Made by a program: the position numbers and the translations under genes. This document shows positions 6,827-12,582 of a stretch of 12,582 nt of DNA, piece by piece. The stretch covers positions 1-12,582 of the forward strand of contig JAIYCK010000160.1 in the NCBI GenBank assembly GCA_027488055.1, in the 5' to 3' direction. Position 1 is the stretch's first letter; every line of letters begins with the position of its first letter. A model generated the notes under the pieces. It was not told the DNA's origin, did not search any database, and saw only the letters and a program-made list of their open reading frames with translations. Origin of the DNA: Flavobacteriales bacterium (GTDB lineage: Bacteria > Bacteroidota > Bacteroidia > Flavobacteriales_D > Sanyastnellaceae).

Positions 6827-6835
6827 CATCTTTGT
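6827..6835 (+). promoter_or_regulatory. Promoter-like box next to aminopeptidase start
   Basis: CATCTTTGT lies 3 bases before the ATG at 6839, one mismatch from the TAnnTTTG -7 consensus. The only nearby TTG (6796-6798) is 28 bases upstream, too far for a usual -33 element. It would imply a leaderless or nearly leaderless message and so separate this gene from the HEPN transcript. Confidence 0.3.
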
Positions 6836-6838
6836 GAT

Positions 6839-8725
6839 ATGAAGAATTGGTTTTTAATCCTCTGTGTATTTTCCATTTGGAGCTGCAATACACCCGAATC
6901 CAATGTGCAACCGAACGAACGTTCGGATCGTACCAAATTGATGATTTCAAATATGAAACTAGCCAGAGACCCTCATACATGGTCCAAACCCAATCAAGCG
7001 CGTGTAGTTCATTTGGATTGGAACGCCAAGGTAGATTTCACAACCAAGACCATACAGGCAGTAGCCACTTACGATATCGACAATATCACCGATACCAGCG
7101 CGATCGTGCTGGATGCAAAGGGACTTCGGATCTCAAGTGTGCAAGTGGATGGCAAAGAGGTGGCCTACCAATTGAGTGAGGAAAAGCAATTTATAGGCAG
7201 TGCGCTCAGCATTCCGATTGATAGTGCTTCTAAAAAAATTAGTATCGCTTACGCCACAACGGATGCAGCCGAGGCTTTGCTTTGGGTTGATGGCGAGCAT
7301 CCTTTTTTGTTTACCCAGTCCCAAGCCATCTTAGGTCGGACTTGGATACCTTGCCAGGATAGCCCAGGTGTTCGAATAACGTACAATGCCACGGTCGAAG
7401 TACCAAGTGACCTCATGGCCTTGATGAGCGCAGAGAATCCTACAGTCAAATCAGCGGACGGCAAATACACCTTCAAAATGGATCAGCCGATCCCCGCTTA
7501 TTTGATTGCGTTGGCCGTGGGCGACATTGCCTTCAAACCCATTGGAGCGACCACAGGTGTGTATGCCCAACCAGATGTAATTGACCTTGCAGCGAGTGAG
7601 TTCAGTGAGATGCAACAGATGGTCGATGCCGCAGAAAAATTGTATGGTGACTATGTCTGGGGTAGATATGATGTATTGGTTTTGCCAGCGGCCTTCCCAT
7701 TTGGCGGCATGGAGAATCCGAAACTAACCTTCGCTACGCCCACTATTCTGGCGGGTGATAAGTCCCTCGTATCCTTGGTGGCTCATGAGTTGGCGCACAG
7801 TTGGAGCGGCAATCTAGTGACCAATGCCACTTGGAATGATTTCTGGCTCAACGAAGGTTTTACGGTGTATTTTGAACAACGCATCATGGAGGCCGTGTAT
7901 GGCAGAGAGCGGTCTGAAATGCTTGCTCAGTTGGCACGACAAGACTTGGATGCAACCTTATTGGAACTCAAAGAGGCCGATATGAACGCCGATACCCGTT
8001 TGAAATTGGCCTTGGAGGAACGCAGTCCAGACGATGGCATGACGGACATCGCTTACAACAAGGGCTATTTCTTCCTGCGTCTCATAGAAGAGACCACGGG
8101 AAGAGAGAAGTTTGATGCTTTTTTGAAGGAATACTTTACATCCCACGCTTTTCAGGTCATGGAGACCGAATCGTTTTTGGCCTATTTGCGCAAGAACCTC
8201 CTAACACCTGAACAAGAATCTGCGATCAATGTGCAGGACTGGGTGTATGGCGAAGGCATTCCCAGCAATATTCCAATTGTGAATACCCAAAAGTTCATTT
8301 TGGTCGATAATGTGCGAACAAATTGGGAGGCCGGGAAGATCCAAGCGAACAACATTGGCTGGGCGAAATGGTCGTATCAGGAGCGCGTGCACTTCGTGAG
8401 CAATCTTTCGCCTGCTATCCATGCGGGCAAAATGCAAGAATTGGATGACGCTTTCGAAATCAGCTCAACTGGCAACAATGAAGTGCTGTTTGTGTGGCTC
8501 TTGAAAGCCATTGATCGCAAATACACGCCTGCTTATGGAAAACTGCGCGAATTCCTCGTTACCGTGGGGCGTCGCAAATTCGTGAAACCGCTGTACGAAG
8601 AATTGGTGCGCACGGATCAAACAGCAATTGCCCAAAAGATCTATCAAGTGGCGCGCCCTCATTATCATGCAGTGACCGTTGGCAGTGTTGATGCATTGCT
8701 GGCTTCCACCTCAAAATCAAACTAA
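6839..8725 (+). CDS. M1 aminopeptidase lipoprotein, LTA4 hydrolase-like
   Basis: A 628-residue zinc aminopeptidase with the three-part layout of leukotriene A4 hydrolase homologues. Residues 1-16 are a lipoprotein signal ending IWSC, so Cys16 is the likely lipidated residue and the enzyme is membrane-anchored. An N-terminal beta domain covers about 50-240. The catalytic domain has GGMENPKLTF (289-298), HELAH (316-320) and Glu339 exactly 18 residues on, with Tyr406 in IAYNKG matching the catalytic tyrosine. WVYGEGIP (468-475) leads to the C-terminal helical domain, which keeps GRRKFVKPL (577-585); Arg578 and Lys580 match the carboxylate-binding Arg and Lys of human LTA4H. Bacterial members are expected to act as aminopeptidases, perhaps on tripeptides, rather than in leukotriene synthesis. 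Confidence 0.9.
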   Translation: MKNWFLILCVFSIWSCNTPESNVQPNERSDRTKLMISNMKLARDPHTWSKPNQARVVHLDWNAKVDFTTKTIQAVATYDIDNITDTSAIVLDAKGLRISSVQVDGKEVAYQLSEEKQFIGSALSIPIDSASKKISIAYATTDAAEALLWVDGEHPFLFTQSQAILGRTWIPCQDSPGVRITYNATVEVPSDLMALMSAENPTVKSADGKYTFKMDQPIPAYLIALAVGDIAFKPIGATTGVYAQPDVIDLAASEFSEMQQMVDAAEKLYGDYVWGRYDVLVLPAAFPFGGMENPKLTFATPTILAGDKSLVSLVAHELAHSWSGNLVTNATWNDFWLNEGFTVYFEQRIMEAVYGRERSEMLAQLARQDLDATLLELKEADMNADTRLKLALEERSPDDGMTDIAYNKGYFFLRLIEETTGREKFDAFLKEYFTSHAFQVMETESFLAYLRKNLLTPEQESAINVQDWVYGEGIPSNIPIVNTQKFILVDNVRTNWEAGKIQANNIGWAKWSYQERVHFVSNLSPAIHAGKMQELDDAFEISSTGNNEVLFVWLLKAIDRKYTPAYGKLREFLVTVGRRKFVKPLYEELVRTDQTAIAQKIYQVARPHYHAVTVGSVDALLASTSKSN

Positions 8726-8779
8726 CAGATACTTTTTAAATCCGATACGCGTTCAGCGTCTGAATCTAATCAAGGAAAC

Positions 8780-9292
8780 ATGGAATACTTCATTCTCACC
8801 GCTCTGGCACTCATTGCCTTTTTCTCATTGGCTTATTGGATGTACAATGCTTGGTTGCAATTGCAAGAGCGCAAATGGACCTTCACGCTTAAGCAAGACA
8901 ATAACAAGGCGCTTTCAAGCTTGCGCATCACAGCCTATGAACGGCTGACGGTAATGTTGGAACGCATCACACCACAAGCGATGGTCATGAGGCATAATAC
9001 AGGCGGTATGTCGGCCCAGGCGCTGCAATTGGAGCTCATCCGTGCCGTGAGAGAGGAATTTGAACACAACGTATCCTTGCAGATTTATGTATCTGCCGAT
9101 TGTTGGGCCAAGATGATTGAAGCCAAAGCAGAGACCACTCAGTTGATCAAGATTGCCTTTACTCGCTTACCGAGCGGACATTCGGCCTTGGAACTAAGTG
9201 GCGAGATATTGCGCATAGAAGCAGAGGTAGGGAATCCAGCTATCCGTCAGGCTTTACACGCCGTTCGCATCGAGATGGCTCGGAATTATTGA
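8780..9292 (+). CDS. DUF7935-type small membrane protein
   Basis: A 170-residue protein with one N-terminal transmembrane helix (about 3-23, MEYFILTALALIAFF onwards) and a cytoplasmic helical domain. The segment LRITAYERLTVMLERITP (48-65), then AVREEFEHNVSLQIYVS (89-105) with W109, is the pattern I recall from a conserved Bacteroidota family of unknown function (DUF7935). The C-terminal half (about 110-168) looks helical and charged. It follows the aminopeptidase by 54 bases on the same strand, so co-transcription is possible. Purine-rich AAGGA sits just before the ATG. No enzymatic motif is seen; the function is unknown. Confidence 0.75.
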   Translation: MEYFILTALALIAFFSLAYWMYNAWLQLQERKWTFTLKQDNNKALSSLRITAYERLTVMLERITPQAMVMRHNTGGMSAQALQLELIRAVREEFEHNVSLQIYVSADCWAKMIEAKAETTQLIKIAFTRLPSGHSALELSGEILRIEAEVGNPAIRQALHAVRIEMARNY

Positions 9293-9357
9293 TTTTCAAT
9301 TAGGTTTTTAGATTTATCAGCGGCGTTTTTTTGGCAACAGGTAACCCCTAAAATACC

Positions 9358-9389
9358 GAAATCCCCAACGCCGTTGCATCGAGGATTTC
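9358..9389. other. Inverted repeat between convergent genes
   Basis: GAAATCC (9358-9364) pairs with GGATTTC (9383-9389) around an 18-base loop. An overlapping pair is CGGCGTT near 9321 with AACGCCG near 9367. It lies in the 184-base convergent gap and may help end plus-strand transcription from the DUF7935 gene. There is no T run on either side. Confidence 0.3.
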
Positions 9390-9434
9390 AGACTAAATTA
9401 CCTAAACAAATTCTATATAATTAACCAAAATAGC

Positions 9435-9462
9435 CATTGGCTTGCCGTTGCAATACCCAATG
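9435..9462 (-). terminator. Probable terminator hairpin of SPOR gene
   Basis: On the minus-strand message, 14 bases past the stop at 9477, CATTGG pairs with CCAATG. An inner stem TTGC/GCAA closes on a 4-base loop. The downstream sequence is GCTATTTTGG, with a short T run. The stem is 10 pairs in all with an asymmetric internal loop. A related hairpin is at 10927-10961. Confidence 0.45.
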
Positions 9463-9476
9463 ACACGTCTTAATGC

Positions 9477-10820
9477 TTATGGGGTCCACTGTTGTTTGCT
9501 TATCAGCAATGCTTCCTGCACTGTAATGCGTTCTCCGTTGTTGTAAGCTGTCACGAAGGGGCCTTTGAAACCTTCATGCGCCGCAGTGATCGAGGTACGA
9601 GCATCGCGGGCTTCAGTGTAATTGGTAAACTTACCAGTGGTGTATTTTACCCAGCCTTCGTGGCGTTCAATATTAAAGGCATCTTCAAATTTAAATTTAG
9701 ACCTCATATAGGTTTTATTAACAACACGGTGTGCGGCCATGATTTGAACCTTGTAAGTGATACCTACCTCAGGATCAGGAATATTGGCAATCGAACGATC
9801 GTTCGTTTGGGTTGAAGCACTTGCATTTTCGTTGGATTCGGAACCCGTGGACTTCACGGGGGAACTAATTTTTCCATGATCAACTTCCACGTTTGAAGAA
9901 TTCACCTCCTCGGTAGTTTCGATTACATTCGTATCTACTTTGGTCTGAGGCAGGGGAGTAGTATCCACTCCTACAAGCGGCTCACCTGCCATGGAGGTCG
10001 TCTCAATCGCCATGTTCATTGGATTACCATCTTCCGTATAGGACAGCTGCCCGGTGATGATGATCGAGGTTTCAGGTGATAAACAAGACACGCGATAAGC
10101 CACTTCGAATTGTCGAGCCTGGGGGACTTCAAACCAAACGAATTTGATGGCGTTCTTTTCTTGAGTAACTACCGCATTGGATGCGTTCACACTCTGTGTT
10201 TTGCAATTGGCGGGCACCGACTCCATGATTCTTCCAAAGCCTACAATGGAGTTGTTCGTCACTTTGACTTTGACTTGATATTCTGAATCCGATATTTTGG
10301 AAATGATACGCTCGCAGGTCATTTCTTCAAAGGTTTTCTCCACCTTGATATTTTCCATCGACTCAGGAACTTCGTATTGTGTGATGGTCAATTTTTTCTC
10401 CACTTGAATGGTTTTGGGGTCCATCATGTAGTCTTGACGCAGGTTCTCGTTCACATAACTGAATTTACCATTCACATTGAATTGGCCCTCCATGGTTTCG
10501 GGGCATTCTAAATAATAGCTGATCGTAAATTCCTCTTCTGTAGGTAATGCCATCCATACCAATCGAATTTGACCGCCATTAAAAGTGAATGAAGCGTCCT
10601 TGTTTTCGTTGGGGCTAGCTACGAAGCCCATGGGCAGATTGATTTCCATTTTTGCAAATCCCTGAATAGCACCTTTGCTAATGGTAAGCTGGACCAATGT
10701 CTTTTCTCCTTGTTGGATGCGCGCGGGCAAGCGATGGTCGATCAAAATATCTTCGGATGTGAATAGGCCAGTGATGAGCACACCAATGACGTTGAATAGG
10801 AGCAAGAGCGATTTAAACAT
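9477..10820 (-). CDS. SPOR-domain protein with duplicated beta module
   Basis: A 447-residue exported or membrane-anchored protein starting at ATG 10818-10820 (MFKSLLLLF); a TTG 9 bases upstream is less likely. Residues about 5-19 form a signal anchor or signal peptide. Two tandem modules of about 80 residues (41-123 and 181-262) share GF, P, N, VW, P, F, Y, C and GxxSY at matching spacing, which shows internal duplication. A Ser/Thr/Glu/Asn-rich, probably disordered linker follows (277-349). The C-terminal domain (352-432) starts ITYKVQIMAAH and contains GWVKYTTGKFTNYTEARDA, a SPOR-like fold that binds peptidoglycan lacking stem peptides in studied proteins. The likely place is the periplasm at the cell wall. 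The duplicated module is unidentified; it resembles a fibronectin or Ig-like beta sandwich. Confidence 0.75.
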   Translation of the reverse strand: MFKSLLLLFNVIGVLITGLFTSEDILIDHRLPARIQQGEKTLVQLTISKGAIQGFAKMEINLPMGFVASPNENKDASFTFNGGQIRLVWMALPTEEEFTISYYLECPETMEGQFNVNGKFSYVNENLRQDYMMDPKTIQVEKKLTITQYEVPESMENIKVEKTFEEMTCERIISKISDSEYQVKVKVTNNSIVGFGRIMESVPANCKTQSVNASNAVVTQEKNAIKFVWFEVPQARQFEVAYRVSCLSPETSIIITGQLSYTEDGNPMNMAIETTSMAGEPLVGVDTTPLPQTKVDTNVIETTEEVNSSNVEVDHGKISSPVKSTGSESNENASASTQTNDRSIANIPDPEVGITYKVQIMAAHRVVNKTYMRSKFKFEDAFNIERHEGWVKYTTGKFTNYTEARDARTSITAAHEGFKGPFVTAYNNGERITVQEALLISKQQWTP

Positions 10821-10926
10821 ACCGATCAATTTAGTAAGCCGCGAATCCTATCAGAGCCGCGCAGAGAATGTCATTCCGCACTGATCCGTCAGCTTTTCAA
10901 AAGTGAGGGGGAACTAGCACGTTTTT

Positions 10927-10961
10927 CATTGCTTGGCAATTCAATTGCAAACAAGCCAATG
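10927..10961 (-). other. Imperfect hairpin downstream of GT4 gene
   Basis: The stem combines CATTG/CAATG, CTTG/CAAG and GCAA/TTGC (13 pairs) with two small bulges and a 5-base loop. It lies about 48 bases past the GT4 stop and about 107 bases before the SPOR start on the same strand. No U run follows on the minus strand. It could be a terminator of the GT4 transcript or a leader structure of the SPOR message. Its minus-strand sequence shares CATTGGCTTG and TTGCAAT with the plus-strand hairpin at 9435-9462. Confidence 0.35.
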
Positions 10962-11008
10962 TGAATTCGAATGAGTGTTCGGTAAAGATTAAAAAGGATA
11001 TCGAAATT

Positions 11009-12181
11009 TTATTTCTGACGGAGCAAGTCATCGTACAATTGAGCCACATCATTCACCAATCGCACATAGCTATATCGGTCGGTGACGAAGGTTCTTCCCA
11101 GTCGCCCCATGGCTGCACGATGATGCGCGTCGTTCGCCAAATGGATCATGGCGTCCGCAAAGACGATTGGATCGTGGCTGCGCACAATGAGACCGGTACG
11201 ATTTTCATTGACACAATCGGCCACTCCGCCGACATCGGTTGTGATAACCGGTTTGCACGCCGCTTGCGCTTCGATCAAACTCACAGGGGTGCCCTCGTTG
11301 AGCGATGTCATAGCCACCATGTCCAATCCTGCCAAGGCGACATCGACTGCTTTGATCCAAGAGGTGAATTGAAGTCGATCGGAAGCGAGTCCATATTGCG
11401 CAGCGATCGATCCCCACATGGCTTGTAGCTCCTGCATGCGCTCTCCATCGCCCACAACAAAGGCCACTAACAGCGGTTGTGATGAGGCGGCTATTCCGAA
11501 GGATTTCAAAAAGAGCTCGTGCTGTTTGATCGCGGTGAGGCGTCCAATGATGCCAATGGCCACTTGATTTTCTTGCAGGCCATATTGTGTTCGAAATAGC
11601 GCGCGTTTGGTGACTTGTTCCGTTTCGAATCGACTCAAGTCGAATCCCAGCGGAACGACGTGCATTTTGCGCATGGGAACAATGCCGTGTAGTTCGCTGA
11701 TCTCTTTTCGTTGGATGGGACTGATGGCGATCACCGCTGTGGTCATGCGCCCCAACATGCGTTCGATGGATTTGACCAAGGTGTTTTTAAAACCTGTAAA
11801 GTATCCGCTAAACACATGGCCGTGATAGGTATGGACCACCACGGGCACACCGCACCAACGCGCTGCGATTCTCCCCAATGCGCCTGCTTTGGCGGCATGG
11901 GTATGCACAATGTCGGGTTGCACTTGTCGGATGATAGCACACAGTTTACGAAAGGCCCTCCAATCGTCGAGCAATCGAACACGGCGCCCCATTTCGGGTA
12001 TTTCCATGTATGGAACACCCAGTTGATCCAAAATGTATCCACTGTGCGCTTCATGTGCTTGCGGGCTGCCACCTACTAATATGGTTTCATAATCCGAGGG
12101 TAAATACTTACTCAGATAAGCCGCATTGTAGGTGGGACCTCCAATGTTGAAACGGTTGATGACGCGCAGGATACGTGGCAT
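11009..12181 (-). CDS. Family 4 glycosyltransferase
   Basis: A 390-residue GT-B glycosyltransferase. The N-terminal acceptor domain begins ILRVINRFNIGGP (4-16) with a Gly-rich loop, then PDIVHTHAAKAG (89-100). The C-terminal nucleotide-sugar domain has GIIGRLTAIKQH (210-221), VVGDGE (242-247) and the EX7E motif from Glu296 (EGTPVSLIE) to Glu304, followed by KPVITTDVGG (310-319). These are GT4 hallmarks; members transfer a sugar from a nucleotide donor with retention, usually for exopolysaccharide, O-antigen or glycolipid. Neither donor nor acceptor can be read from sequence. There is no membrane segment, so it should be cytoplasmic or peripheral. ATG 12179-12181 is chosen over a TTG 12 bases upstream because the fold begins at once after it. 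No other polysaccharide gene is nearby. Confidence 0.88.
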   Translation of the reverse strand: MPRILRVINRFNIGGPTYNAAYLSKYLPSDYETILVGGSPQAHEAHSGYILDQLGVPYMEIPEMGRRVRLLDDWRAFRKLCAIIRQVQPDIVHTHAAKAGALGRIAARWCGVPVVVHTYHGHVFSGYFTGFKNTLVKSIERMLGRMTTAVIAISPIQRKEISELHGIVPMRKMHVVPLGFDLSRFETEQVTKRALFRTQYGLQENQVAIGIIGRLTAIKQHELFLKSFGIAASSQPLLVAFVVGDGERMQELQAMWGSIAAQYGLASDRLQFTSWIKAVDVALAGLDMVAMTSLNEGTPVSLIEAQAACKPVITTDVGGVADCVNENRTGLIVRSHDPIVFADAMIHLANDAHHRAAMGRLGRTFVTDRYSYVRLVNDVAQLYDDLLRQK

Positions 12182-12304
12182 AATTGCTAGCAATGTTAGC
12201 CCATTTTGGGGATGGAAGGCCTGATGCGGGCCAAAATCACTGAAAAAACAAGAGGGTTTTTGCGGTTGGTAGGAGTTTAGTGGTATGTATTTCAGTGTGT
12301 TGGC

Positions 12305-12314
12305 GTATATTTGC
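12305..12314 (+). promoter_or_regulatory. Upstream copy of -7-like element
   Basis: GTATATTTGC contains TATATTTG, a full match to TAnnTTTG. The same ten bases recur at 12387-12396. No TTG was found at -33 spacing for this copy. It could be a second, distal start point for the L31 gene or a chance match in an AT-rich region. Confidence 0.3.
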
Positions 12315-12364
12315 GATTGGGATTTGAACAGGCCTTTAAATTTTATTTTTATTCCATTCAGGTA

Positions 12365-12395
12365 TTGTATCCTTGAAAGGTCTGTTGTATATTTG
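12365..12395 (+). promoter_or_regulatory. Bacteroidota promoter of L31 gene
   Basis: TTG (12365-12367) and TATATTTG (12388-12395) are separated by 20 bases, which fits the -33 and -7 elements of the Bacteroidota primary sigma factor. The predicted start near 12400 leaves a leader of about 25 bases before the ATG at 12424. This is the strongest promoter candidate in the window and suits a ribosomal protein gene. Confidence 0.6.
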
Positions 12396-12423
12396 CCGCC
12401 CGTTTATAATAATTGCAAGTACA

Positions 12424-12582
12424 ATGAAAAAAGGTATACATCCAGAAAACCACAGAACAGTCGTTTTCAAAGACATGTCAAACGAATATTCTTTCCTAGG
12501 AAAGAGCACTGCGAACACCAAGGAAACTGTACTTTGGGAGGACGGCAATGAGTATCCGATCATCAAATTGGAGATCTCACAC
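12424..12582 (+). CDS. rpmE2: Ribosomal protein bL31 type B, N-terminal part
   Basis: Fifty-three codons of a plus-strand gene cut by the right edge. The protein begins MKKGIHPENHRTVVFKDMSN and continues with KSTANTKET (27-35), EYPIIKLEIS (43-52). This is the type B form of large-subunit protein bL31, about 80-90 residues when complete. It has no zinc-binding Cys residues in the visible part, unlike the type A form, so it does not depend on zinc. Bacteroidota commonly use type B as their housekeeping L31. The ATG is preceded by an A-rich stretch with no Shine-Dalgarno site. It is divergent from the GT4 gene, with 242 bases between them. Confidence 0.93.
   Translation, partial: MKKGIHPENHRTVVFKDMSNEYSFLGKSTANTKETVLWEDGNEYPIIKLEISH

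Noticed and set aside
9293..9476. Possible small RNA or tRNA in the convergent gap
   Set aside because: Only short stems without a cloverleaf, promoter or strong fold; best explained by terminator-like hairpins.
10961..11428. Plus-strand open frame of 155 codons opposite the GT4 gene
   Set aside because: Antisense of the EX7E region; no recognisable protein features. The minus frame is the gene.
12336..12566. Minus-strand open frame of 76 codons opposite the L31 gene
   Set aside because: The plus strand is unmistakably bL31 type B, with its own promoter; the reverse frame is a shadow covering that promoter.
1..12582. Mobile element, prophage or CRISPR array
   Set aside because: No transposase, integrase, phage structural gene, target-site duplication or regularly spaced repeats were found. 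The short palindromes are too few and too widely spaced.

Overview
The window looks like chromosomal DNA of a Bacteroidota bacterium, probably Flavobacteriales-like. The support is a secreted cell-surface protein start of the type-IX-secretion style, a KdsC/DUF2520 gene pair, a DUF7935-type membrane protein, a type B ribosomal protein L31, and TAnnTTTG promoter elements with few Shine-Dalgarno sites. No rRNA, tRNA, CRISPR array, transposase or phage gene was seen. No gene-free stretch exceeds about 250 bases once starts are corrected.

Layout. Positions 1-5077 are all minus strand: the start of a secreted surface protein (1-220), a PaaG-like enoyl-CoA isomerase (322-1101), a BioY biotin transporter (1110-1664), an exported M1 metallopeptidase (1695-3551), a KdsC-type HAD phosphatase (3796-4323) and a Rossmann/DUF2520 protein (4304-5077). 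M1, bioY and paaG are closely packed and may be one transcript; DUF2520 and KdsC overlap. A 141-base divergent region follows. Positions 5219-9292 are plus strand: an RlmI-like RNA methyltransferase, an MNT/HEPN toxin-antitoxin-type pair overlapping it and each other, an LTA4-hydrolase-like M1 aminopeptidase lipoprotein and a small DUF7935-type membrane protein. Positions 9477-12181 are minus strand: a SPOR-domain protein with a duplicated beta-rich module, and a GT4 glycosyltransferase. The window ends in the plus-strand gene for ribosomal protein L31 type B, preceded by a good Bacteroidota promoter.

Most interesting. In the MNT-HEPN pair the HEPN toxin motif (RX4HXY) is intact, but the MNT partner has lost the G, S and both D residues of its GSX10DXD site. 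It cannot plausibly AMPylate the toxin in the known way. The pair is joined by overlapping stop/start codons to an RNA methyltransferase gene. Second-tier signals are the internal duplication in the SPOR protein, two related hairpins on either side of it, an identical CATCTTTGT box 3 nt before two start codons, and repeated CGAACG palindromes. Everything else is ordinary housekeeping or accessory Bacteroidota content. Functions are read from motifs and remembered family features; no database search was run.
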